Shown here: one piece after another, positions 10,774-22,980 of the stretch
Position numbering within the stretch: the first letter of the stretch is position 1
How the letters are laid out: the number at the start of each line of letters is the position of its first letter
DNA from: Branchiostoma floridae
Lineage: Eukaryota > Chordata > Leptocardii > Amphioxiformes > Branchiostomatidae
Length of the DNA: 64,000 bases
Direction: 5' to 3'
NCBI RefSeq assembly: GCF_000003815.2
Contig: NC_049981.1
Span: 7,277,518 to 7,341,517, forward strand
The notes under the pieces: generated by a model
Databases searched by the model: none
Told to the model about the DNA's origin: nothing
Seen by the model: the letters and a program-made list of their open reading frames with translations, nothing else
Program-made: the position numbers and the translations under genes

Positions 10774-11010
10774 GTGTCCGGTGGATTGGAGTCCCCGATC
10801 GCGCGCGCGAGCGGAGTTAGTGCGGGGAACGCTGCGGAGACAGAGCGCGAGTCGTCCCCTGCCTGGGTGGGCACCCACCGTGGAAGCGGTAGTCTTGCTC
10901 CTGCGACTTGGAAGGTGCGGCGGTTCCCTTCGGTTCGGCTTCGCCGTGTGGCCGCAGTCGTGCCTCGGATGTCCCTATGCGTGTTGCTCGGGGTGCTGTG
11001 GCCCTCCTGA
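10774..11010 (+). other. Upstream ORF in the Smad6/7 leader
   Basis: A 78-codon ATG ORF whose TGA ends four bases before the Smad6/7 ATG, in a different frame. It is Arg/Ala-rich and resembles no known protein. If it is inside the transcript it could dampen or gate translation of the main frame. Another ATG at 10754 is in frame with Smad6/7 and would add 87 residues of low-complexity translation with no I-Smad likeness. Confidence 0.4.
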
Positions 11011-11014
11011 CCGC

Positions 11015-11516
11015 ATGTTCCGGTCGCGAAGATCGGGCCTAGTCCGGCGGTTGTGGCGAGCTCGGGTGGCCCGGAGGTCCGGTGGAGATGGGGAGGGCGA
11101 GGACGAGTCGAGCGGGTCCGGCTCCGAAGTCGGCGGCGGCTCCACATGCCAGGCCTCCGACTCTGCTCACTCCTGTGGCCAAGGAAAACCAGAAGACGAC
11201 CCCGAGCTCAAATCGGTGACTTTCTCGGTCCTGAAGAGGCTAAAAGAGCGCCAGCTCGAGTTGTTAGTCCAGACCGTCGAGTCGAGGGGAGGGTTGGAGT
11301 CGGGGTGTGTGCACTTCCCTCGGCCCGACGTCAGGATCGGGCGCAGGACAGTCGCCCCACACGTGCTAACATGCCTCTTGTGGAGGTGGACAGATCTACA
11401 ACATCCTCACCAACTCAAAACCCTCATGTGCTGCCAAAGTTACGGACAACAGGACGGAGATTGCGGCCCAACAGTGTGCTGTAACCCGTACCACTACACC
11501 AGGCTCTGCGGACCAG
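11015..11516 (+). CDS. Smad6/7: Smad6/7 exon 1: N-terminal arm and MH1 domain
   Basis: Encodes residues 1-167 plus one base of codon 168. The basic N-terminus is the conserved I-Smad start, so ATG 11015 is chosen although the frame stays open upstream to 10754. Residues 21-60 are an acidic, Ser/Gly-rich linker. MH1 starts near [19 protein letters not shown] (62-80). The segment [14 protein letters not shown] (121-134) and the tail [11 protein letters not shown] (154-164) match Smad MH1; the Cys at 139/140, Cys at 155/156 and His160 fit three of the usual zinc ligands. The middle of MH1 is shortened and divergent, as in vertebrate I-Smads, which bind DNA weakly or not at all. The donor AG|GTTCGT is weak. 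Reading through it adds about ten residues and stops at 11548, which would give an MH1-only protein. Confidence 0.95.
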
Positions 11517-14500
11517 GTTCGTTTTTCAAAACAACCCCTCTATTATAATCTTCCCTTTTTAACTTTACCCCCATTCAAAACCTCCCGTCTTTAAATTCCA
11601 CAAACAGTTGTAACATTTTCCTACGTGTTCCTACCTCTGTTATCGAAGTTTGCCACAGTTTTGTGGCACTTTCACGAAGTTTGCTACAAGTTGGAGAAAA
11701 TGATGGATGAGCTTCAGCCAAAACATTTCAGTGACACGCCGGGGGCACAGCACAGCGCTGAACCTTAGCAAAACCTATTGATCTGAATATGGAAATATGA
11801 CCACTAATTATCACGGATTTGTACCAACCACACAAGCAGTGATTGCTCCATTTCGCAACAAAAGTAACGTTTTTATTATATTAATGTTGCAAGCTGGTAA
11901 AGTTGTAGCCTTGAAGAGAAAGGAAAGGGAAAAGTTAGTGGCTCCTCCCCCGCCTGTAACTAAATCCTGGCGGCCCCATTTTAAGCGTGCAGTGCTATCA
12001 TGCCATGCTGATTAGATTAGCCAAAACATTACCGATTCCTTTACAAATTTCGCCCCTCTTACACCCCCAAACGACCCAATCTAGCCTCAAAGCGAAGAGA
12101 AAATTGATCGAATGGTAGAGTTTTTAGAAGCGGGTTTTTGTGTGTGGTTGTGTGCGTTGTTTTTCCGGGACAGGCGGGTAATTAGAATATGAAAGCGGCG
12201 TCTGAAGATGTGAATTGGCGATGGCCGGGCCAGGGTGGCGCCAGAGAGACCGCCTCTTATCGTGGCCAAGCGACAGGCAGCAATTAACGCCGGGCCCTGC
12301 TGGTAGGAAGGGAAAAAAAGCCTGCCTGTGTCCTACCACATCCACATTATCTCACAAAATTTCCCCTTCTTCTGTTTTATTTTTTACAGAAAGTCCGCCA
12401 CCGCCGTATTCCAGATTTCCGCTGGATAGACTCAGGAGCCTCAGTCCAGAAGGTATGGTGCAAAAAAGAAAAGAATTTGCAGGTTTTTAAATTGATGGGA
12501 AACGATTGAGTGCGAACGACAGTGTCCAGACGACCTAACCAACGCTAATACTTGGAATACTTTCTTCTAGGCCTGTTTAAAATCTACTCTTATTCCCATC
12601 AACTTAAAGAAAAGTTTAAGAAACACCTGAAGAAAATGTAGGGAAAGCGATATGCAGTTGTTTTTGACATGAAATCCTTGATCAAACAAAGATGGCTTTA
12701 TCAATTTAGATAATCTAGGAGACAGTGTCTGTGGTTTTGCAAACAGTCATGTGTATTCCGAGTTGGAGACAAAACTCAAACAAAAGAATTTTGCAAACTC
12801 ATTTTTATTATGAATGCAGATTTTAGGTAGAGAAAGTTGACGGTAGCTTGGACTGGATTGAACTTTGTAGTGGTTCAACTTTTGGGGCCGTGCCAAGGTT
12901 TGGGTTGGCTTGAAGGCCAAGAAAAGTTGAACAAGTGCAAGAAAAACAATGCCAATTGTTGCATGCGCAAAGCGTTTAATCCACACTGCGAAAACTTTGT
13001 CTGTCGCTACCTTTTCAGGAAGCCATAACACCAGTTTTTCGGATGTGTTTTTGGTCAAGTTTTGTTGTCTGCCATACCAAGATTAGAATCAACAAAATAC
13101 CAGGAATAAAAGAATTGAATACAGTTATTTGCAAGAACAAAAACAAAGATTCCACAAACTCTAAACAGTGAAAACTTGAGCCAATATCTTTACCATAGTA
13201 AAGGCAATGTCTTACAATTGCATGATTTGTCTGTTTCATGAAATGCTTAGCGACACCTGTATTTTCTGAAAGATATTTTTATATTAAAATGAAACACAAC
13301 AAATATGATAAGGTGTTTAGATTCCTTGAATATAAAAGAGATTTTCTTGAAATGTATGTTATAAAAGTATTTCTCCAATTCCAATTTGAGAATGACAAAA
13401 AAGAATGCATCTAGACATACTACCAAAACTGGTTTGAAAGCGGGAACTTCTATCAATGTTACTTGCGTAGCATTCAAATATTTACTTCATATAGGAAGTA
13501 TTGGTAGTTCGTAGTCTTAAAAGAAGGTTTAGTTTAAGAATGCTTAGTTTAAGAGTGAGCCAATGTTGCCGAAAACACTACATCGTTCAAAGCCTAGTCA
13601 GTAGCAACCAAAAAGACAACAGGCAAATAATGTTGGTAACTTTGTTTCAAGTCCCCTTGTTCACAAACATACTAACTTACTCACACACACATCTAAAAGT
13701 AAAACACAATCCCTTCCAAGACAACTTGGCAGAGGTAAGAACGTCATTAAGTTTAACCACCTACATGAAAAACAATGTAGGAGTCTTGTTGGAAGACCTT
13801 GGTTGGGAGGTCAGGGTTTGTTAGGTTTTTGTGTGACCTCTGAACTACTTGTTGAGTAAATGTATGCTAATCGCTATGTCTGACCAACCATGGAAAATGT
13901 ATGGTGCAGTCTGGTCAATTACTGTAAAATCTTTAAACTTTTGCATTGGTTTCATTGTCATGGTTTTCAGAACTTTCCTCGTGACACCAAAAATATGTAT
14001 TACTGTACTACAAAATTATTTCAACTGCAAACTTAAAATACTGTTAAAACCTCATTTTCTAACCATGAAACCAACCTGTGAAAATAAATGAACTTACAGT
14101 ATTCGATTAACTTGTGATATATGTCCAAGTTATATGATTTAATTTGATGCTACTTGGATTAGGATAATGATAATAATACTGAATTTGTAGATCAACATAG
14201 ATCTTTACTATATACTGAAGAGAGGTAGATTGTTTTCGTTAATGTTTTCAAGAAGACTTTTGGTAAACTGAAAGACCAAAATGAAAACAGAATCTGAGGG
14301 GAAAAAGTTTGTACATTGTTACACAAAAAAAGAAGGGTTTGAAAAAAATTTGACTCACGTTTTCCTCCCAGCCCTCTGTTTTCATCGTGATTTCTTTTTT
14401 TAATTTTACTTTTGAGTGTCAAAAAAAGAGGGAAATGAAGATTGTTGTGTTGACGTTGTTTGATAACACATGTTTTTCCTCTGTTTTTGCAGAATCTGTT

Positions 14501-17500
14501 AGTTCTAGTACAGAAACTGGTGCCTCGCCGTCCCTCTACCCCCCTCCCCCTTCAACTTCCGGTAAGTTCACATTTTCTTCCGAAAATCTTAGAAGAACAT
14601 AGTAGTTAAGATTGGTGTTTCTTCTCATCAAGTTACTGCTTCTTCCAACTTCTTTGTGTGTCTCCCAAGAAGGTAGAAAGATACACACACTTCAAGTCAG
14701 TTGTGAAGTTTACAAGGTCTTTTGATACATGGATGGGATAGGTATCGTAGTATATATTAGGTCCTGACTAAGATGTATATCTGTCTCTAGCTATCCTTAG
14801 TATTGTCTAGGTCTGCTTTCTTTAGTTGGTCTTAGCTCTGACTATTACTCCTTTTCAAGTCCTAGCAAGGAGTTCCAGCAAAAGCTAAGATATCATCCTT
14901 GTCCAAGAAAGATCATTTAAGTACAGCTTCCCCAGCTTTGATTATTGATACCTATTCTGTAAGAATCCTGTTTGTTTGTCTTAGTGTGTTAATGTTACAT
15001 CTACAGTAGATAGTCTTCCCTACAATAGAAGTCATTTTTTCTGAATTCAAAGGGCATAATGTCAGAAGTCCTGAATTTCACTTGAACTGGTAGTGGTACT
15101 GGCATATTCTTCCGTTTTTAAAAACAGTCAAAGAGTGATAGACAAGCTATAATTGTTAGACGTAGGAATGACACGTTACGACAGCTACATTTACTTTCCT
15201 CTAGACTTCAGATGACCAGTGGTAGAGCTAACATTGTGGTTGTGGCGTTCACCACAGACACATGTAACACACATACAACATACCAGCCCACTGTCCAACA
15301 TTTTACACCACAGTGCCAACAACCACTGCTTGTGTCAAGCAGTCATAGCAAGATTTTTACTCAATGCCAAAAATTATTTCTACACTACTGTGAAGAATCC
15401 TTGTAAAGTTTTCATGGATTTGTAGCTCTCTCAAGGAATTATAGTTCAGGAGTTGTTACTTCAAAACTTTTAGAAATGGTTTTGTAAAGGATGGCCTGAA
15501 AATGTTTTAGACATGTTTGCTTGGTCGTATAGCACTCTTGAGAAATTATAGATAAGAAATTGCTGAAAATGTTTCATAAGACTGTATAAGTTGTAACAAG
15601 GAGATTTTTATCCAGTTGGAATTATAGCTAAGGACTTGTCAGCAGAATCGCTCCGGTAAGACTTTGTTACAAATGTCTTGGAAAATTCATTAGCTCTTAA
15701 TTGTGACAAGGAGACTTGAAGCCAGTTTTCTCGGATTTGTAGCACTCGTGAGTTCAGGAGTTGTCAGCAAAACGGCCCCGCAAAGACTGCATTACAAATG
15801 CCCTTGCAGACTTGCGTAGCTCTAGTTCTAACAGGGGACTCAATCACTGGAATTGTTCGATCAATCCTGACCTAACCGAATTATCAGAACCGCTTGCAGG
15901 CATTTAGGGTGTTGTTACACGTGCTTTGCAGGGTTTCTGCAGCCCAGTGCGACTGAATATGCAATCTCTCTTCCCGTGTCGCTATTGTCATTTACATTCG
16001 TCAAAACTACTGGGTTGGAAAACTCCCAGGAATGTCAAGTGCCTGAAAAGTGGGGGCTACGCAGAGAAAGCCTTGACGAATTGAGGGCGAGTTTGTGCGA
16101 GACCTCTCTGGAAGAGGATTTTGTGGTTGTCAGAAAAGCATATTTTCCCTAAGACTCTCCGCACATGTTTGGCATACTAACATAATGCTGTTTTAGTTGA
16201 CAGTTTGCCCTGTCTAAGAATTCAGGGTCTTAACTTAAGTTCAAGAGATCTGTTTGAGACTGAAATGTTTTAAATCTTCTTCTTGGAATGAATTTACCAG
16301 AAGGCTTATTGCAAGCAGCGAGGTAGCAAAGAAAGATGGCTGTCAAGAAGGGTGTATTAGAGCTGGTCTTTAAAAGCAGCAGAAGATGAAATCTTCTTTT
16401 TTAGATTCGAGCTTGAGAGAGGAAAGAAGGACACAATTTCAAGACTTCCTTGAAATAATTGTGCCAATAGCAAAGAATTTTAAGCTGATCTTTTCACAAC
16501 TGCTGTCCCTATTTTAGAAACATCAATTGGTGGAAATATACTAGTAACTTCTTGTGCGAAAGTTTCTTTCCTTGCCCTCTGCCTTCCTGTGATTTATCCA
16601 GGGAGGTATTTATTTGTGGAAGAAAAGGCATGGTGGCAAGGCAGGGGCTGGGCCTACATACCTGTCAGTTTGGTCCCCAGGGGGCAAGGGTCAAACTAAC
16701 TTTATTGTAGGAACACAAATATCCCTTTCTTGTGGGCTAGTGTGGGGTGGAAGAGAGCACTGTAGATTGTAGTTTTGCTTCTTAACAACAGAAACGGTAT
16801 AAGACAAGTTTTAAGAACTCGTGTTCTTTCCGTTGATTACAGTTTGACCAAAGGAAGCTCCTTTTTCAAGGGGAGACGCTTTGGGCGAGTTAAAGTAGGT
16901 CAAACGAAGGTTGAAAAGGGGACGAATTCAACCGGCTTGTTTGTTTTTGTGCGGAGGAGAAAGCGTCGCCTGTGGCACAATGCACACTGACCTCAGGCCT
17001 TTTGTTCTGTTGGACAGAACCAAGGGGTAAAGAGCTGCATTCTGGAAAGTGTTTGGGAGTGTTGGTGTATTCTCAATTCTCTCGCTAGAGCTAGGTTTAG
17101 GTCTAGAGAAGTTCGACAAAATTCCCAGACAAGCAAATTGGGAAAATATTCTCAAACCATTACCTTTGTTTGAAAATTAGTAATGCTGAGATTTTATTAC
17201 CACAAAAATTATTTCATTGCTAACGAAGAGTCCCATAACAGTTCTTTTGACCTACCAGTATTATTTCAAACTAGTTCTAATACTGTGTTTTTCTTAGTGT
17301 AAGGTGTAGAATAAATAAGTTACCTATCTTTGTAGGTTCAGCAGAACTTTGGGTCATTGAACTGCATTTTTGGAAAAGCTCAAAAGTTTTTTTGTTTCCG
17401 TCTTCTAAGACTTTGCAGACCAATGTTTGTCCCAAACTTTTCATAAAGTGTTTGCAAGTTTTGTTTCTTTCTTCAGCACTTGTTCAAGAGGAATGCTCAC

Positions 17501-20500
17501 AGTAGTTCTTGTAGTATAGGATATGTGGTCAATAAGTAACTTATGTCCTTACATAACTAGGCCCAGCATTGAGTAGCTCTAAAAGACTGCAACACCTTAT
17601 AATATGTACATGTATGTAACTAAATGGTAGCCCTGGATTCGAACCCACGACTTCTTGATCCAGATGCCGGATTGGAAACTCTAGACACCTCAACATCCAA
17701 GCCATTTTTAGTCAAAGATTATGGCCCCAAGAAGGGGCGAATGCTTCTATTTTTCCACAAGGTGCCCTCTAAGGGTTCTTCGACCAAACTCAAGGTCATC
17801 AGGAGGTTGTGTGAAATGTGGGTTGCCATGACAACGGCACCTTGTTTTCGCCCCTTCCATTGCCAGGTCCCTTCTCATTAGCAGTGGAGCGCCTGAGGCC
17901 TTTCACTTTATACAAGCAGGGATCAAACCTTTGGGGAAACGTTGCCATTGCTAGCATGCCTGGCCTCCCCTGTGCACTGTTTCTTATAGCCAAGTTTTTG
18001 TGTGGATGCAAAACTCCTGCAAGGGAAACCAGCTTTGCTTCAGTTCTGGAATAAAAGTTGTCTGGTGTTCTACCATTGGTAGGTTTTTGTGTTAAAGTTG
18101 GGCCATAATAATTTGATTTATCGGTTCTTCCTTGGTTTGAAAAAGATATGCTAAACTTGAAGTTCAACATGAAAATAGCGAGGGTGGAAATTTTGTAATT
18201 AGTACACAGTTTGATTCTAAGTTGTTGTTTTAAAAATATGATGGACAATACAAGACAAGGCTCAAGGAGCAACTTTGGGTTACTGTACTGGATTTTACTC
18301 AAAGATTGTATGTAAAATTTACCAAGTTCACAGTCAACTAGAATTGGAGTAGCATCTTTGTAAGAGTCTGTGCTTTATATATCTGTATCAACTTCACTGG
18401 CTGTTATTTTTTTTGCTGATAGGGGTCAGCTAATTTCGCCAAAGATACTTCCTTCTAAATAAGTATAGGCGGAACTCGGAGCAGGGGTTTAATAACGTCT
18501 GGCCAGCGGAGTCTCTCGGCAGCGGTTAGTCGTAGATGGGAATCTGGCGGACACGGCGGTTCCCGGGATGAGCCGGGGCAAGTTTGTCAGACTGGCTGGC
18601 TCCCGGCCGCAGACAGAAAACATTTCCCGCTAATCAGCTCACATGGGCTTCTCACTGGGAATCTCTGGGGGGAAACAGGCATCTTTTGGCCACTCCAATG
18701 TCTTTCATTGTTTCACAGACATTTCTGGGGGAAAACAGGCATCTTTTGGCCACTCCAATGTGCTTCATTGTTTCACAGACATTTCTTGTAAGTTGTAGAA
18801 GACATCTTTGGCCACTGCTATGCATTACATTGTTTCTATGACATTTTGGAGTAAAATTGGGTGTTAAAGTTGTACGAGACATTCTTTTGGCCACTCCTAT
18901 GCATTACATTGCTTCTATGACATTTACGAGTAAATTTGGGTGTTTTCTTTTGGGAATTTCTGGAGAATGTATGCATATTTGACAACTACAGTTTGTTAAC
19001 TTGATCCACAGCAATTTGTCTGATATTTCTGAGTGAAAAGGTAAAACTATTCATTTTCTTGGCTGTGTTTCTAACTGGGAGCCTTTGGCTGAATGTTGTC
19101 ATCTTTGGCCCACTTTAAATTCATGTACTTGGTCCTTGGTTGACATTTTAAGGTAGGAAATTTAAGAAAGTGGACAAGATGACAACAGGAGCTAGAAAGA
19201 GAGCCTACGTCTCAAGCTCTGACAATTTCTGACTCCAGGGTGTTTGAAACCTACGGATTTAAAGTTAACTCTCAAAACATTGAAATTCATGACTTTGTAG
19301 CTCTTTTCAGAATTGATAAAGCAAGGTTTTTCAGTGTTCTCGACTGGACCTCCAAACCCACAATTTTGGCTCTCAGAAAAAACACGAAAATTACGGAGGA
19401 GAATCTTCCAAACGGAATGTTGTTGTCCACAACATAGAGAAACAGACAACAGCGCCCCTCCGCATATTGTGTTCTTTATAAACGGCAAAGGTGAAATTCT
19501 TGAGTACTGGGATTTTGGGATCAGTTGTAGGAATACACTTGACAATAGGCCAACATTCTGCAGACTACAGGGCTCCTGTATAGAGACACCCCTTTCCAAC
19601 AAACTCATTGTTGAGCCGCGGCCAATTTTCTGTCGAAATTGATGAGATTGGGCAGGGATTTGGGGGAAGGCTCCTTGTTGGTAGGTAGTTTTGGGGGTGG
19701 GAACAGGCTTTGCTTCAGTTTTATAAAGGTTGTCTGTTGTGTTATTGCCTTCAAGGCTCAATTGGTTGGTTGTCGGATTTAGAATGATTCCGAACTGGAC
19801 GATCAACATTTTGAGAACATTTTGACAGTTTGAGAAGAAAGTATCCCTTTAAGAAGAATGTATACTTCCAGGGAGTAGATAGAGGGATACTTTCTTCTTT
19901 GTAGATATAGTCGAAATAAAGTCAATTAACTTGCTTCCTATTAAAAACTTAAAATTGTAAATGGCTGTTTTCTTTTGTGATATCAGTAGGTCAAAGTTGA
20001 AGTCTGAAACTGATTTTTCTTACCCATTTTACCTCGTTTGTCAATGATCACCCAAACTTACAACGTATGTATAAGTAATAAGGTTCTTTGTAAATAAGTG
20101 TTTATACCACAGTATTGCCCCAATGAACACAAGATGGTCACCAAAACTCAGATTAGGTACAAATGCTTGGTTACATGTACAAAGAACTTTGTTATCAAGT
20201 GACTTACCATTCTGAAATTGTCCATGCATCTCACAACTTTTCACTTACAGGCAGGGTTAGAGCATACAAGTCCACAGTACACTAGTCAGACATACAGACT
20301 GGGTGACTCCACTTGGTTTGGCAGGAGGTTTTCTGAGTGATGTACAGGGAATATGTGGGTGTGGGAAAGTCACCCAACTCTCAACAGTTAAACTGGCTTT
20401 TTATTGTTTCCTCAGAGTTCGTTGTGTGTTTTTTTTTTGGGGGGGAGGGGGCTGTTTGCGTGCTCAAAGGGGGTGCTTTTTTTAAATCAGACAGCCCCTT

Positions 20501-22948
20501 CACCCCTCCAAACGGAAAATTTAGGTCAACTTTTGGTCTGGGAGGTAAAGAAAAACCCAGCTCAGTTGTAGACGCTTGGTTAGAACTTGTTATGGTGGTT
20601 TTAGTGGGAGGGGGGCATGTACTTTTTTTCAAATCAGCCTATTACCTCCCCTCCTAACAAGGCCTTGTATATGAGAAAATTCTATGGAAAATTATTGCTA
20701 AGGCTGTTATGATGCCTTTTTATGGCAATTTTTATGAGGATGGGAATACAAAGGGTTCAATTCTTGTCAGTTGATGTTAAATTTCAGCATTTTGATTTGA
20801 GGTGCAGTAACAATGTATAGATTTCATACTCCAAGCCACTTTCCCCCTCTTGTTCGACTGATGGATAAAAAACGTTTGTCAGCGGAAGATTGTGAGGTTG
20901 CGAGGAGCCCAGTCGGACTGGTGTATGAATTACTGAGCAGAATGAAGCAGATATGCCAGCAGGCCCCTAAGGAACACACCAGAGCCTGGACTCATATATT
21001 CAATTATGGTGACTGGCTGTGGCCAAGATGTCAGAGGATCTCTCCAGACCCTGAAGACGATAGGTCGTAGGTCTTCCTGTAGCATCTCAAGGAGCGGTTG
21101 ACATGAATCTTAATGTTATGATATGACTTACGATAGAATTGGCCATAAAAGAGAAATTTGTCAGGCTTAGAAGGAAGCTTTCCAATTCCACAATTCTTTA
21201 TTTTAGTCTTGGGTCAACGGGTGGGTTTGTCACCTTTATCACATCTCAAGCTCTAATAGAATTTGCTCTAAACAAACGTCATGTACCTTTTCTTTTCACA
21301 GTTCACAGTATAAAAGAAAAAAGTAGCAACGGTTCCTTCCTGAAGAATTTTAGTATGATCCATACTTCCTTTAAGTTCAGAGTGGTGCAGGTAAAATTTG
21401 TCTGGTGCAGGTAATTTTCAAAGTTACCTGCACCAGTGCAGGTACTAAGTGCAGTTTTGCTAAAAAAAGTATTTCGAGCCCTGCTATAAGTAGCCTTGTC
21501 AAAACTATTATATACGTCCTAATTGCACAATGGGTATTGTAGTACATCCAGTAGTCTTTAGCATTCAGGAATATCAACAGCAAACAAACCCTTGTCTTTT
21601 TCCCTTCCAAGTCAAGCGTAGACACAATTTGTCACGGTTAAGCAGGGCTGTTATGCCGGGCTACTCAATAATGTGCGGGGCAGCGTCGCGAAGTGCGTTC
21701 GCCGCCGTTACGTTTACCCCCGCTCGCAGGCACCACTCGGGGAGAGTTATGCCCGCGCGTTAGGAAGACGTATGTCGATGTTTCTAGTAGAACGCTGATA
21801 GGACGCGACTTCACCTGAAGGGAAGATGGCTCCTCAATTATTCGGATGCTTTTATCTGGCTGAGAGGACGCGTGTCGTCGACGCATCGTTTGTCTTGTAC
21901 CCCGTGTGTAAGGAGCGAGCTAGAAAATAAACCATTATCCGATTGAGACTTAAAGTGCTCTAGGAATTTTACCACGTTTGCCTGTCTTGATTTGTTGCTT
22001 TTTTGGGGTAGTTAAAAAGTTGTCACTAAATTTCATAGTATTTGGTAAGGGGTGTGCATTACAAAAGAAAATCCGATATCAACTAGTTTTCAGGGCACCT
22101 GTGCTAAAAAGAGATTGTTTCATTTGTGTTTCGTAGTTGTCTTTTTTTAAAGAGTTTAGGATGTGAAGTTTAGACTTGATTTCTTTGCTTTTGATCTGAA
22201 GACAACAAGCCTTAGCTAAGGAAAAACTGATACAACTTCGTAGCTTCTTGTACTTGTAGGTCTGTATATTATTCAGATCCTGTTTCTGTCCTGTTTTAGT
22301 GTCAGATTATATCTTTCACTTGTCCTTGGAGTGCAGAAGATATACAATCCCATCCTATATCTTGGCAAATCCGCATCAACTTCCTTTTAGGCTCTGGTGT
22401 ATTCTTCTTCAAAGAAGACAAGTTTGCGTTGTCGGCTCTCCTTTTTCTTGAGCTCGTATAATTGGCACTTGGCATTAGGGGTGGCGTCGAGAAGTATATC
22501 TTCGCAGGCTCTTGTCAATAGTTATAATTACAAGCCCCTAATGCCTTGCTCGGTGAACTGGCGTTGTAATTTGTCTGGAGCGTACAGGCCTTGAGGAAAA
22601 CTCAATTTGCAGTCAGCGAAAATCTTACTGGCCCCTCGACGGTGCGATGCTTGCGTCAGAGGCGCGGCCATAAATACAGAGAGCATTTCTCGGCAAACAC
22701 TTCAGTCTGGCTTGATTTACGACTCGGAGCTCATTTCTTGAAGAAGATGGCCTTCTTCTCGCACCTGGAGACAGGGTCTTATGTTGACGGGGCTCAAATA
22801 GGGTCAAAATTGTGAGGAGACAACTCAAAGGACTGGGAATATGTGGACTGGTGATTGCTATAGACAGGATTCAATGGTGAACTCATTGAGAAATCACCAA
22901 AGAGTGGATTGTGTGTGTTGAAAAAAACTAGTTATAATAAAATCTCTT

Positions 22949-22980
<32 letters not shown>

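Larger units (their letters stand above)
10440..11014 (+). promoter_or_regulatory. Smad6/7 promoter and 5' leader, CpG-rich
   Basis: The base composition changes near 10440 from AT-rich to GC- and CpG-rich and stays so through exon 1. I see no TATA box. The block holds two palindromic Smad-binding elements, an E2F-like site, a CCAAT box and a 78-codon upstream ORF, all listed separately. The transcription start cannot be fixed from sequence; somewhere between about 10580 and 10750 is plausible. A TGTCTAGACA-type palindrome is a known, conserved TGF-beta-response feature of mammalian Smad7 promoters. Confidence 0.75.

Noticed and set aside
10754-11014. N-terminal extension of Smad6/7 by 87 residues from an in-frame ATG
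   Set aside because: The added sequence is low-complexity translation of GC-rich leader and does not resemble any Smad; the conserved I-Smad start begins at 11015.
10746-11147. 133-codon minus-strand frame opposite exon 1
   Set aside because: A shadow of the GC-rich coding exon and leader; Arg/Pro/Thr-rich with no domain.
12423-12437. PLDLS-type CtBP-binding motif in exon 2
   Set aside because: The sequence is PLDRLRS; the key leucine-serine positions do not match.
20813-21070. 85-codon frame in intron 3
   Set aside because: Balanced composition but no domain, no splice signals in the right place and no nearby frame to join; not enough to call an exon.
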